A stretch of DNA of 39,818 nt from Euryarchaeota archaeon UBA86 (lineage in GTDB: Archaea > Thermoplasmatota > Poseidoniia > Poseidoniales > Thalassarchaeaceae), in contig DAQX01000005.1 of the NCBI GenBank assembly GCA_002503055.1, forward strand, positions 1 through 39,818, in the 5' to 3' direction. Numbering within the stretch: position 1 is the stretch's first letter; each line of letters begins with the position of its first letter. Below, piece by piece: positions 16,091 to 24,362 of this stretch. The position numbers and the translations under genes were made by a program. The notes beneath the pieces are model-generated. The model was not told the DNA's origin and did no database searches. It saw only the letters and a list, made by a program, of their open reading frames with translations.

Positions 16091-16140
16091 GCCCCTTCCC
16101 CGTGGCCCGGGTTAATGAAATGGTCATTCCCTGTCCGAGA

Positions 16141-17082
16141 TTAAAGGCCAATCTCCGATATCAGTGCACTAGCAGTATGTCTGATTGCTTCTTCGGACAT
16201 CATTTCAGGTCTGAAACCCGTTGCAAACAGACTCTCGACATCTAGAGAAGTCTTAGGCACATCACCAGCCCAACCTCTGTCGCCCCCGGTATATTCTATC
16301 GATACTCCTTCCAGTCCGCTCTCCTCTACAACGACCTCGGCAATCCTGCGAACAGAGCAGGTGTCTCCAGTACCTAGATTGTACAGATTGACATCTGCCC
16401 CGGTGTTATCAATCAGGTGGACCATGGCCTGTACACAATCGTGAGCAGACATGTATGATTTCTCTTGCATGCCATTACCTAGAACCTCAAGTCTACATGG
16501 ATCCACTTTCAATTTATGAATGAAATCATAGATTACCCCGTGCGTTCCTCTAGGGCCAACGATGTTTGCAAAGCGATGAACCCATGATTTGGCTCCGAAA
16601 GTCCCGCACCAGGCGGTAATCAGTGCTTCCGAGGCTAACTTTGAGGCCCCATACAGAGATATTGGCTTAATCGGCCCATATGTTTCGGGCGTAGGCATGA
16701 TGTCAGCCTCTCCGTAAACAGCAGAAGAGGATGAGAATGAAATCTGATTCACATCTTCGAGCCTCATGGCTTCCAGAACATTGTATGTAGCCACTGTACC
16801 TTGCTTAAGGTCGGTATCTGTTACAGTGGTGCCTAGTCTGATATCGGGATTAGCCGCCATGTGATGAACGATGTCGACCCCTTCCATCGCTTGTCTTACT
16901 TCATCCGGATTGAGAAGATCTGCCTTGACCACCTCGACTAAACCAGATTCATCGTGTTGAGATAGGAACTGCATTCGGCCGCTACTGAAGTTGTCGAGCA
17001 CCCTTACAGACTTGCCATGTTCCACTAGAGCATCAACTAGGTGTGAGCCGATAAATCCGGCACCTCCGGTGACCAATTCCAT
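16141..17082 (-). CDS. NAD-dependent UDP-sugar epimerase/dehydratase (GalE-like, extended SDR)
   Basis: A 313-residue extended short-chain dehydrogenase. The NAD site is GGAGFIG (6-12) and the catalytic YGASK gives Tyr144 and Lys148. HRFANIVGPRGTHGV and GGDRGWAGDVPKTSLD match archaeal UDP-glucose/UDP-GlcNAc 4-epimerases, which supply sugars for glycosylation or surface polysaccharide. The exact sugar cannot be fixed from sequence. No glycosyltransferase neighbours are present, but the abundant secreted proteins of the window carry many N-glycosylation sequons. It starts at ATG 17082, divergent from the second RND exporter. Confidence 0.9.
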   Translation of the reverse strand: MELVTGGAGFIGSHLVDALVEHGKSVRVLDNFSSGRMQFLSQHDESGLVEVVKADLLNPDEVRQAMEGVDIVHHMAANPDIRLGTTVTDTDLKQGTVATYNVLEAMRLEDVNQISFSSSSAVYGEADIMPTPETYGPIKPISLYGASKLASEALITAWCGTFGAKSWVHRFANIVGPRGTHGVIYDFIHKLKVDPCRLEVLGNGMQEKSYMSAHDCVQAMVHLIDNTGADVNLYNLGTGDTCSVRRIAEVVVEESGLEGVSIEYTGGDRGWAGDVPKTSLDVESLFATGFRPEMMSEEAIRHTASALISEIGL

Positions 17083-17121
17083 GTACTGGCCAACCTACCG
17101 TATGCCTTGAGTCCATCGGGC

Positions 17122-20100
17122 ATGCCTAAAATCGATTTACTTTCTAATTCGCATCTAACCGAGAGTCATTGCGAACGCTTCATTTGGCTCCCGCAGGGGC
17201 AACCCCGCGTGGCAGGGGAAGAATCGGGTGACAGATACTCTGTCGAGGCCGACGAAAATCAAGATGACGAGCAGGCTTTCTGGGACCGATTCTTTGAATC
17301 TCTGAAGCCGATTAAGCAGGAGCTCGACAATGCGAAGAAAGCAGTCTCATCGAGTTTTATCGGCGAAAGCGTCGACACAGTAGCCCAACTTGTGGATGAT
17401 GTTGGAGATGCTGCAGATGCAGTAACACGAAGGACCGCCGAATTAACCTATTCATCGATACTCAGAAGCCCTGCAGCAGTAGTAATTTTGCTGATTTTAG
17501 TAACCGCTACGATTGGCAGAGATGCGATGGAATTTGAACATCAGATTAACGGAGATGTCGAAATCTATCTTCCTGACGGGGCCGACTCTACTGAGCTTCT
17601 TCAGCAGGTCCGCGAGCAATGGTCTACTGACATCTTCATGCTCTACATCCAGACCGACAATGCCGTCGCCGACCTGTCTAGACGAGGGACAGAGAACATC
17701 ACTCATGTAGAGATTCTCAAACAGATATCCTGGATTGAGGGTGACGATCAGAATCGCGGCATTGGAGGCTATCAGTCTGGATTGGATTACAACAAAGAGG
17801 ATAGAGGCGCGATAGATGGCGTGGTCTGGATTCTCTCTCCCGCTCAAATCGTCAAGGAAGCAAACTCCTCCAGTTACAGATTCAATTGCGCGATGGAGAA
17901 GTACGCCTTGCCCACAGGAGATGGAGAAGACTGCGCATTGTCTTCGCTGAATCCTTTCGAGGGTTACTCAATTCCAGAAGGCGATGGCGCCCAGGAGAGA
18001 ATAGACCGCTTTGTTGAGGACGCAGAACCACTACTTTCCAGCTTCATCCGAGATACGAATAACGACGGTATTTGGGATACTACTGTAGTCGTCATGGGTC
18101 TGAAGTTCGATATGTCGGACACAGCAATAACGCCTCGTGACGATCCAAAAGGTAAGACTGAAGAAAATCCTTCGGGCCAACTAAAGGATCACAAGGCATT
18201 TATCAGACACGCTGAGTTACTGATCTACGAGGAATCTGATCCTACAATTTGCTCAATATGTCACCGCACTTATCTCTCTCCAACTTCGACAATGGATGAA
18301 TTCACATCCACTGATAATAGGAAAGCTGTGACTATCACTGGCCTGACTCCGGTAGTTCACGACATCTCGGACGCAATCTACCAGGAGTTGGTAGACCGCA
18401 TGCTACCAATCAGCGGCGTTCTAGTGTGCTTAGCCATGCTACTATTACATCGCAACCCAAAGGTCATCATAATCTGCGGAGCTCCAATTATGATGAGTCT
18501 CGCAATCACTTTCGGAATCACCGTAATTGCCGATATCATGCTCACTCCGATGATTATCTCTGTCGGGCCTATTCTGGTCGGATTGGGAGTGGATTATGCT
18601 CTGCATCTGACTAATCGGATTGAGGAGAATAGAATCGAACTAATTGAAGAGAGACTCGAGATGGCATGGTCGGCCCAAAGAGATGGTTTTGAAACCGAGG
18701 ATATTGACCCTTGGGACTCAAACATCACACTCACGGCAACAGTCAGGGCAGTTCTAACAACTGGGCATGCAATCTTCCTGTCTGCACTGACTACAATAAT
18801 CGGATTCAGCGTCCTTAGATGGCCCAGCTTAGTTCCAATTGAGCCGATGAGGACAGTTGGTACTACACTCCTACTAGGCATTGCAATCACTTTCGTAATG
18901 TCGATGATTTTGGTGCCGGCTTTGGTGCAATTACTCAGATATAGAAAGGCTCCATCTAAGGCCTTTGATAGAATCTGGGAGAAGATAGGCGAAATTCCAG
19001 TGAAGAATACAGCCCTAGTTCTGTTAGTTACTGTGGTGTTGACTGTATGGGGTGGCTCCATTCTTGAGGAAGAGCTCGGAAAGGGTCTGAGTGGGTCTTC
19101 AGATGAAGTCCCACCAGGGCTCGAATCGTATGAGACTCTCAGAGAGTACAGTTATGTTTTCGAGGGCGGACAGACTAACATGTTCATCGTTGATGCAACA
19201 CAAAGAGGAACTCAGAATGACACCGCTCCAATACGAGATTTACCCATCCTAGATGCGATAGATCTCATGCAAGTTGAGAAGATAGATCAGGTTGCGAATA
19301 CTTCCACAGTAAGCCTAGTTACAATACTGAAATCTATACATGTCGATGTCGCTATTGGAGATTTGGAGTTGTACGACCAAAGTCTATGGGAGATTCTGCA
19401 TGACGAATGTTGGGATGAGTCAGATAACATTCTCCGTCCAGACTGCTGGCCATACGCAGCCACCAGCAGAGAGGCAATGGTAAATGTTGCATTCGACACG
19501 CTCTCTCCAGAAGTCCGTTCGATGCTGATGAATGCAGATCAAGGAAGCGGTGAGACCAAGACGCTGGTATATGTCAATCAGCCTTACATCAATCTCGCAG
19601 ATGCAACAGTCCTGAGGGATGCAATTGACGGCTTCCTCTCTGGAGAAAAGCCATGTGATTCGGCTTGGACTTGCACGGGCCTAGAAGTCGAGCAGATATT
19701 CAACTCGCTACTCACAGGAGGGCTGCCAGTTTCAATCGATGTGAATGACGGCGTACAAGAGGCACAGTCCGAGACTACAATTGCAACCATGCTGATTCTG
19801 TTGATTACGATGGCTTTCCTGTTCAGGTCTCCCAGACTTGCATTCTTCACAATGATTGCAGTGGGCGTTGTAGTTGTCTGGCAACCTCTGCTGATGCGCA
19901 GTGGAGGAGTCAATGTCAACTTCTTTACTGCGATGGTGGGGACAATCGTTTTCGGTATCGGAGTGGACGATTCGATTCATATCGTTGACAGAATCAAAGA
20001 TGAACGGGAAACTCCGTCTGGAATTGTGAAGTCTGTTGCTAAGACAGGCCAGACCATATTCGAGACTACCACTACTACATGCGCCGGATTGGCAGCCGGG

Positions 20101-20313
20101 CTATTCGTTGCAATACCTGGCTTGCAGAATTTCTTTGTATTGATGATGCTGCTACTAATCTTGGCCCTTCTGACCAGTTCTATATTGCTACCTGCAATGA
20201 TAGTGGCTTACCATGAAGTAGGTACGAGGATAACAAAAGGAGAATCTTGGCTCGATTACGACCAAAGCGGAGCTCTTGCCACTGAGCCAGTGCTAGATGC
20301 TATAGTCGAATAA
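17122..20313 (+). CDS. Large RND-superfamily (MMPL-type) exporter with N-terminal extension
   Basis: About 1063 residues from ATG 17122. Other possible starts are TTG 17107 and GTG 17209, and the first about 30 residues look unlike coding. A cytosolic, partly coiled N-terminal extension of about 115 residues precedes the first helix. The first external domain has a calcium-loop-like DTNNDGIWD (311-319) and a CSICH motif (Cys377, Cys380, His381). The first helix block carries GLGVDYALHLTNR and the second carries GIGVDDSIHIVDR, so the usual Asp-Tyr pair is Asp-Asp in the second half. Several other cysteine pairs in the external domains suggest disulfides. The substrate is unknown. It is a distant paralogue of the pump at 9957-12533. 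It ends 11 bases before the convergent RNase P RNA gene. Confidence 0.88.
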   Translation: MPKIDLLSNSHLTESHCERFIWLPQGQPRVAGEESGDRYSVEADENQDDEQAFWDRFFESLKPIKQELDNAKKAVSSSFIGESVDTVAQLVDDVGDAADAVTRRTAELTYSSILRSPAAVVILLILVTATIGRDAMEFEHQINGDVEIYLPDGADSTELLQQVREQWSTDIFMLYIQTDNAVADLSRRGTENITHVEILKQISWIEGDDQNRGIGGYQSGLDYNKEDRGAIDGVVWILSPAQIVKEANSSSYRFNCAMEKYALPTGDGEDCALSSLNPFEGYSIPEGDGAQERIDRFVEDAEPLLSSFIRDTNNDGIWDTTVVVMGLKFDMSDTAITPRDDPKGKTEENPSGQLKDHKAFIRHAELLIYEESDPTICSICHRTYLSPTSTMDEFTSTDNRKAVTITGLTPVVHDISDAIYQELVDRMLPISGVLVCLAMLLLHRNPKVIIICGAPIMMSLAITFGITVIADIMLTPMIISVGPILVGLGVDYALHLTNRIEENRIELIEERLEMAWSAQRDGFETEDIDPWDSNITLTATVRAVLTTGHAIFLSALTTIIGFSVLRWPSLVPIEPMRTVGTTLLLGIAITFVMSMILVPALVQLLRYRKAPSKAFDRIWEKIGEIPVKNTALVLLVTVVLTVWGGSILEEELGKGLSGSSDEVPPGLESYETLREYSYVFEGGQTNMFIVDATQRGTQNDTAPIRDLPILDAIDLMQVEKIDQVANTSTVSLVTILKSIHVDVAIGDLELYDQSLWEILHDECWDESDNILRPDCWPYAATSREAMVNVAFDTLSPEVRSMLMNADQGSGETKTLVYVNQPYINLADATVLRDAIDGFLSGEKPCDSAWTCTGLEVEQIFNSLLTGGLPVSIDVNDGVQEAQSETTIATMLILLITMAFLFRSPRLAFFTMIAVGVVVVWQPLLMRSGGVNVNFFTAMVGTIVFGIGVDDSIHIVDRIKDERETPSGIVKSVAKTGQTIFETTTTTCAGLAAGLFVAIPGLQNFFVLMMLLLILALLTSSILLPAMIVAYHEVGTRITKGESWLDYDQSGALATEPVLDAIVE

Positions 20314-20324
20314 CATACATTGGG

Positions 20325-20624
20325 GCGAGGGAGCAGGGAGTAAGCCCCTTTCTGTTCACCATTCGGCTGGTCGCATTCAACTGTGCGTCCTACCCGGTCC
20401 TGCCGATGCCATACGGACCTGCTTGGACTTGCTCCAGCGGGGGTGCTCGTTCCAGCCACGGTCAGGAAACCTCTCCCTTTCGGGTTCACAGTACGCCTGT
20501 CGTGGTTCGTTTCTGTTGCAGAGCCGGCCCTCCCGGACCTCCGGCTTGCGCCGGACCACCTGCATCGCGGAGAGGGGACTTTCCTCAGTGTCGTACACTG
20601 TCAGCGACCCTCCTGCTCCCTCAC
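20325..20624 (-). ncRNA. rnpB: RNase P RNA (archaeal type A)
   Basis: About 300 nt on the - strand. The ends form P1: RNA 5' GAGGGAGCAGG (20622-20612) pairs with 3' CCUGCUCCCUC (20337-20327), and the helix can extend by a U-G and a G-C pair. The universal 5' motif GAGGAAAGUCC is at 20586-20576. The 3' universal motif ACAGAAAGGGGCUUAC is at 20355-20340. The central GGAGCAAGUCCAAGCAGG region matches the type A specificity-side core. This is the ribozyme core that trims tRNA 5' leaders. All reading frames through it are shadows. The remaining bases of the 20314-20730 gap hold only the hairpin at 20656-20674 and the rpiA ribosome binding site. Confidence 0.93.
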
Positions 20625-20655
20625 TCTAACGACAAGGCACACCAACATGAACCCA

Positions 20656-20674
20656 ACGGTCGTCATTTGACCGT
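20656..20674. promoter_or_regulatory. Perfect 6-bp hairpin between rnpB and rpiA
   Basis: ACGGTC and GACCGT enclose a 7-base loop (GTCATTT). It lies about 32 bases upstream of the rnpB 5' end and 57 bases before rpiA, so it could be an operator-like inverted repeat or a leader hairpin. No clear TATA box was seen for either gene. Confidence 0.25.
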
Positions 20675-20730
20675 CTTTGTGATGCAATCAATCGGAAAGC
20701 ATCATTCACATTCTACTACACCGAGGATTC

Positions 20731-21432
20731 GTGGACAGAGTAGAGGAACTGAAGCGTGAGGCGGGAATCGCTGCCTGCTCATTCGTGCGTGATGGTATGA
20801 GAATTGGCTTGGGAACCGGCTCGACGGTCAAGTACACAGTAATCGAAATAGGCCGAATGATTTCCGAAGAAGGAATCGATGTGATTGGAGTTCCTACAAG
20901 CGAGGCGACTAGAGAACTAGCCGAGAGTCTAAGGATCCCTTTGTCTACCTTGGAAGAAGTAACCTCTCTTGACATAACAATCGATGGGGCCGACGAGTTC
21001 GACTCAGACTTCCAATTAATCAAAGGGGGAGGAGGGGCACTTACACGCGAGAAGAGAGTTGCGGAAAAATCAGAATCCATGGTCGTGGTCGCTGATGACC
21101 GTAAACAAGTGGTCACTCTAGGGGAGTTTCATCTACCACTCGAGGTAGGAAAGGATGATTGGCATATCGTGGTAACCAAATTGCAAGAAATTTGCCCCGG
21201 GCAAGTAAGCCTCAGAGGAGGAGAATCTCCCTATGTCACCGATAACGATGGTTACATCCTTGATTGCGAATTTGGCCCTACAATCTCAGACCCAGCTTCA
21301 CTGGAGGGACAAATCAGATCCATAGATGGTGTCGTGGAGGTTGGCTTGTTCGTAGACATATGCGATGCAGTGGTCATGGCCTCTCCTTCCGGAGTCACGA
21401 CATTACTCAAACAAGGCGGCAGACTGGATTGA
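20731..21432 (+). CDS. rpiA: Ribose-5-phosphate isomerase A
   Basis: A 233-residue enzyme that interconverts ribose-5-phosphate and ribulose-5-phosphate to supply ribose for nucleotides. Motifs are GLGTGSTV (phosphate loop), the active-site ITIDGADEFD, and KGGGGALTREKRVAE. Length is normal. The start is GTG at 20731, preceded by GAGGA at 20723-20727; no ATG fits the conserved N-terminal helix. It is followed by tRNA-Lys 44 bases later. Divergent from rnpB. Confidence 0.95.
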   Translation: MDRVEELKREAGIAACSFVRDGMRIGLGTGSTVKYTVIEIGRMISEEGIDVIGVPTSEATRELAESLRIPLSTLEEVTSLDITIDGADEFDSDFQLIKGGGGALTREKRVAEKSESMVVVADDRKQVVTLGEFHLPLEVGKDDWHIVVTKLQEICPGQVSLRGGESPYVTDNDGYILDCEFGPTISDPASLEGQIRSIDGVVEVGLFVDICDAVVMASPSGVTTLLKQGGRLD

Positions 21433-21448
21433 ATACTGTCCGTCGCCG

Positions 21449-21454
21449 TTATAG
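21449..21454 (+). promoter_or_regulatory. TATA box of tRNA-Lys
   Basis: TTATAG lies 25 bases upstream of the first base of tRNA-Lys (21477), the standard archaeal TATA distance, in an otherwise GC-rich gap. Confidence 0.5.
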
Positions 21455-21476
21455 AGGGGCGGCAATTCGCCGTACT

Positions 21477-21553
21477 GGGTCTGTAGCTTAGTCAGGTAGA
21501 GCGACGGGCTCTTAACCCGTCGGTCGCGGGTTCGAATCCCGTCAGACCCGCCA
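21477..21553 (+). tRNA. tRNA-Lys (anticodon CTT)
   Basis: Acceptor GGGTCTG/CAGACCC, anticodon stem ACGGG/CCCGT with loop CTCTTAA (CTT at 34-36), and T stem GCGGG/CCCGT with loop TTCGAAT. G discriminator and an encoded CCA (21551-21553). No intron is present. It lies between rpiA and asnS on the same strand. Confidence 0.97.
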
Positions 21554-21577
21554 TCACATCTCTCTCAACCGAGCAAC

Positions 21578-21583
21578 CTATAC
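21578..21583 (+). promoter_or_regulatory. TATA-like box and ribosome binding site for asnS
   Basis: CTATAC lies about 32 bases before the asnS ATG, and AAAGGAG (21602-21608) is placed 5 bases from that ATG as a Shine-Dalgarno site. asnS may therefore have its own short-leader transcript separate from tRNA-Lys. Confidence 0.35.
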
Positions 21584-21613
21584 CTCCTGACCTACACGCA
21601 GAAAGGAGCACCC

Positions 21614-22942
21614 ATGACCAAGGAGTACTGGATAGGCGATGTCAACTCGGGGTCGCATGACAACTCCGAGGTCGAACTGAAGGGTTGGGTGTACCGAGCT
21701 AGAGGCTCAAACAAGATCTGGTTCATGGTCTTGCGCGATTCCACAGGCACAGTCCAGTGCGTCATCAAAAGAGATGCCGTAGGGGAAGAGAACTTCGAGT
21801 CGCTACGAAACGCTCTGATTGAATCAAGCGTTATCATTCGAGGAATAGCCAGCCCGACTGACCGAGAGCACGGACATGAAATCCAAGTCACTTCGGGAGA
21901 AGTTGTTGGACCAGTAAATCCGGACAGGCCATTCCCGATTACAGAATCTGCCATGGCCGAGTCCGATGGAGGAGAAACTGAGTTCCTACTCGATCATCGT
22001 CACCTGTATCTTCGCACCGGTAGAATGACTACGATGCTCAAACTCCGTTCAACTGTTTTTGGCGCAATCCATTCTTACTTCCGGGATCGTGATTTCATCG
22101 AGTATCAAGCCCCGAATTTCGTAGCAGGAGCAGTCGAAGGAGGATCGACTCTGTTTGAAGTCCCGTACTTTGGGCGTAAGGCCTACCTCACACAGTCATG
22201 GCAACTCTATGCCGAGGCAGCGATGCCTGCTCTAGAACGGCTTTACACAATGGCACCTTCATTCAGGGCTGAGAAGAGCCGCACTCGGAGACATCTGACT
22301 GAGTTTTGGCACGCAGAGATGGAAATTGCATGGGCATCAAATTCTGAGGTCATGGAACATGGCGAAGGAGTTGTGCGGCACATTGCTAGAACGCTACTCG
22401 ATGAGAGATCAGATGAACTCACAAGTCTAGAGAGAGACCTGGACCTTATCGCCAGTTATGCAGACAGCGAATACCCTAGAATGCGCTATGATGAGGCCAT
22501 TGAGATCCTTCAAGGAAAGGGCGTGGAAGTCGAGTGGGGGCAAGACCTAGATTATTCAAAGGAGAAGATTCTGACTGCTGATTTCGAGGTCCCTCACTTC
22601 CTGACTCATTATCCGCGAGTCGCTAAGCCATTCTATCACCGTCCCGACCCTGATGATTCGAAGTATGTATTGTGTCACGACCTGTTGGCACCCGAAGGAT
22701 ATGGCGAGATTATCGGTGGCGGCGAGAGGACTTGGTCTGAGGCTGAGATTCTGGAGAGGATCAAAGAGGAAAACGCTCCTATGGAGGCTTACGAATTCTA
22801 TGTTGATGTGCGACGATACGGAGGAGTTCCTCATGGCGGCTTCGGACTAGGTGTTGACAGGGTGTGCACATGGCTTGCAGGCGCTGAGCACATCCGCGAG
22901 GCAATCCCATTCCCTCGGGATAGTAGGAGAGTCACGCCGTAG
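21614..22942 (+). CDS. asnS: Asparaginyl-tRNA synthetase
   Basis: A 442-residue class IIb synthetase that charges tRNA-Asn. An N-terminal OB-fold anticodon domain (about 20-110; LKGWVYRARGSNKIWFMVLR) is followed by the class II core: motif 2 at RAEKSRTRRHLTEFWHAEME and motif 3 at GGFGLGVDRVCTWLAG. The stretch KPFYHRPDPDDSKYVLCHDL, then LLAPEGYGEIIGGGER and REAIPFPR, match archaeal AsnRS better than AspRS. The start is supported by AAAGGAG five bases upstream. The stop codon lies at the loop of a small perfect hairpin. The acyl-CoA dehydrogenase gene follows 39 bases later on the same strand. Confidence 0.9.
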   Translation: MTKEYWIGDVNSGSHDNSEVELKGWVYRARGSNKIWFMVLRDSTGTVQCVIKRDAVGEENFESLRNALIESSVIIRGIASPTDREHGHEIQVTSGEVVGPVNPDRPFPITESAMAESDGGETEFLLDHRHLYLRTGRMTTMLKLRSTVFGAIHSYFRDRDFIEYQAPNFVAGAVEGGSTLFEVPYFGRKAYLTQSWQLYAEAAMPALERLYTMAPSFRAEKSRTRRHLTEFWHAEMEIAWASNSEVMEHGEGVVRHIARTLLDERSDELTSLERDLDLIASYADSEYPRMRYDEAIEILQGKGVEVEWGQDLDYSKEKILTADFEVPHFLTHYPRVAKPFYHRPDPDDSKYVLCHDLLAPEGYGEIIGGGERTWSEAEILERIKEENAPMEAYEFYVDVRRYGGVPHGGFGLGVDRVCTWLAGAEHIREAIPFPRDSRRVTP

Positions 22943-22947
22943 GCGTG
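22933..22947 (+). terminator. Hairpin spanning the asnS stop codon
   Basis: CACGCC (22933-22938) pairs with GGCGTG (22942-22947) around a GTA loop. The TAG stop occupies 22940-22942. The core ACGCCGTAGGCGT is the exact reverse complement of the core of the hairpin at 173-191. No T tract follows. Confidence 0.35.
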
Positions 22948-22981
22948 CGCTGCGAACACTCATACGAAGGCATCCTTTGCG

Positions 22982-24199
22982 ATGTTCATGGACGATTGGC
23001 GCGACCTCGACCTTGCCAACCCAACAGACGAGCACGCTATGCTCAGGCAGATGGTGCGAAATTTCGTTGCTGATGAAGTAGAGCCCCAAGCTCTTGAGTA
23101 TGATAGGGATGAGAAGTTCAATGCAAATTTGTTCAGGCGACTAGGGGAGCAAGGAATACTGGGAATCTCAGTTCCCCCGGAATATGGGGGGGCCGGGATG
23201 GACGCGACTGCTGTTGCTATAATCAACGAAGAACTGTCCTATTCTGACCCCGGATTGTGTCTTGCATACTTAGCTCATGACCAATTGCTTGCAAACAATC
23301 TTGCCCACAATGGTAGCGAGGAACAGAAGAGCAGAATCTTGCCCAAATTATGCAGCGGCGAGTGGATAGGATGTATGGCCATGAGCGAGCCTGGATACGG
23401 AACAGATGTCTTGGGTATGGAGACTACTGCTACCGAGAATGATGACGGCTCATGGAAAATCAATGGCAGAAAGATGTGGATTACAAATGGAGCCGTCGAT
23501 GATGATGGCACACCTGCAGACATCGTGTGGCTCTATGCTAGAACAGGAATTGACTCAAAGGGCAGGGCCGAGGTGACAACCTTCATCGTCGAGAAGGGCA
23601 TGCCTGGTTATTCTGTAGGGCAGAAGATCGATGACAAGTTAGGCATGAGGGCCAGTAATACTGCAGAGCTAGTGTTCGATGACTGCGTAGTCCCTGCCTC
23701 AAATGTAGTCGGAGGGCCGGGCGAGTCGATGATTCATATGATGAGAAACCTCGAATTAGAGAGGATTGGCCTAGCCGCTATGGGTTTAGGCATCGCTAGG
23801 CGATGTCTGGCAGCCATGAATCAGTACGCTGGCGAGAGAGAAGCCTTTGGCAGAAAGATTCGCGAATTTGGACAAATACAGAGGCACATTGGCGAATCAT
23901 GGGCCGAATACAGAGCAATGCGTGCATATGTCTACGACACCGCGCGCGCTACTGACTTGTCTATGTCCGGAAACAGGCTAGATTCAGACGGCGTCAAACT
24001 GTTCGGAACCACCGCCGCCAAGAACATCGCCGATAGGGCAATACAAGTAATGGGCGGATATGGTTACGTGGGAGAGTATACCGTCGAGAGGCTATGGAGA
24101 GATGCCAAGCTGCTCGAAATTGGCGGAGGCACCCTTGAGAGCCACCAGAAGAACATCACACGAGACCTGTCGGATGATTCAGGTCCTATCGAAAGTTAG
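22982..24199 (+). CDS. Acyl-CoA dehydrogenase, isovaleryl-CoA dehydrogenase-like
   Basis: A 405-residue FAD enzyme that oxidises acyl-CoA to enoyl-CoA and passes electrons to ETF. It shows SVPPEYGGAG, the substrate/FAD motif CMAMSEPGYGTDVL, KMWITNG, and the C-terminal AIQVMGGYGYVGEYTVERLW. In most family members the catalytic Glu lies in the late GT motif; here that site reads EIGGGTLE with Gly. A Glu is present in LELERIGLAAMGLG, the position used by isovaleryl-CoA dehydrogenase. A branched-chain substrate is therefore plausible. The stop codon directly abuts the 3' end of tRNA-Gln. ATG 22988 is an alternative start two codons in. Confidence 0.9.
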   Translation: MFMDDWRDLDLANPTDEHAMLRQMVRNFVADEVEPQALEYDRDEKFNANLFRRLGEQGILGISVPPEYGGAGMDATAVAIINEELSYSDPGLCLAYLAHDQLLANNLAHNGSEEQKSRILPKLCSGEWIGCMAMSEPGYGTDVLGMETTATENDDGSWKINGRKMWITNGAVDDDGTPADIVWLYARTGIDSKGRAEVTTFIVEKGMPGYSVGQKIDDKLGMRASNTAELVFDDCVVPASNVVGGPGESMIHMMRNLELERIGLAAMGLGIARRCLAAMNQYAGEREAFGRKIREFGQIQRHIGESWAEYRAMRAYVYDTARATDLSMSGNRLDSDGVKLFGTTAAKNIADRAIQVMGGYGYVGEYTVERLWRDAKLLEIGGGTLESHQKNITRDLSDDSGPIES

Positions 24200-24275
24200 T
24201 GGTAGTCCCGCCCGGATTCGAACCAGGGTCCCCGGGACCAAAACCCGAGATGATGGACCACTACACTACGGGACT
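24200..24275 (-). tRNA. tRNA-Gln (anticodon TTG)
   Basis: Reading leftward: acceptor AGTCCCG/CGGGACT, anticodon stem TCGGG/CCCGG with loop TTTTGGT (TTG at 34-36), T stem CCTGG/CCGGG with loop TTCGAAT, A discriminator and encoded CCA. No intron. Its last base (24200) is adjacent to the final base of the convergent acyl-CoA dehydrogenase stop (24199). Confidence 0.96.
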
Positions 24276-24362
24276 TCGAGCAGATGGCGGAGTACCTATG
24301 CTATTGAATTGACTGGACAGGCAAGCGACAGCATCAAAGGTTCTCGGAGTGCCCTTTGCTAC

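Noticed and set aside
20377..20670. Several open frames on both strands between the RND pump and rpiA
   Set aside because: They lie wholly or mostly within the RNase P RNA and have no protein-like character beyond its GC-rich composition.
21614..22942. Aspartyl-tRNA synthetase as an alternative
   Set aside because: The LLAPEGYGEIIGGGER and REAIPFPR segments and the overall length fit archaeal AsnRS better. A tree would settle it.
24060..24362. Upstream extension of the subtilase reading frame
   Set aside because: It overlaps the acyl-CoA dehydrogenase gene and the tRNA-Gln gene in another frame, and a normal signal peptide begins at 24363.
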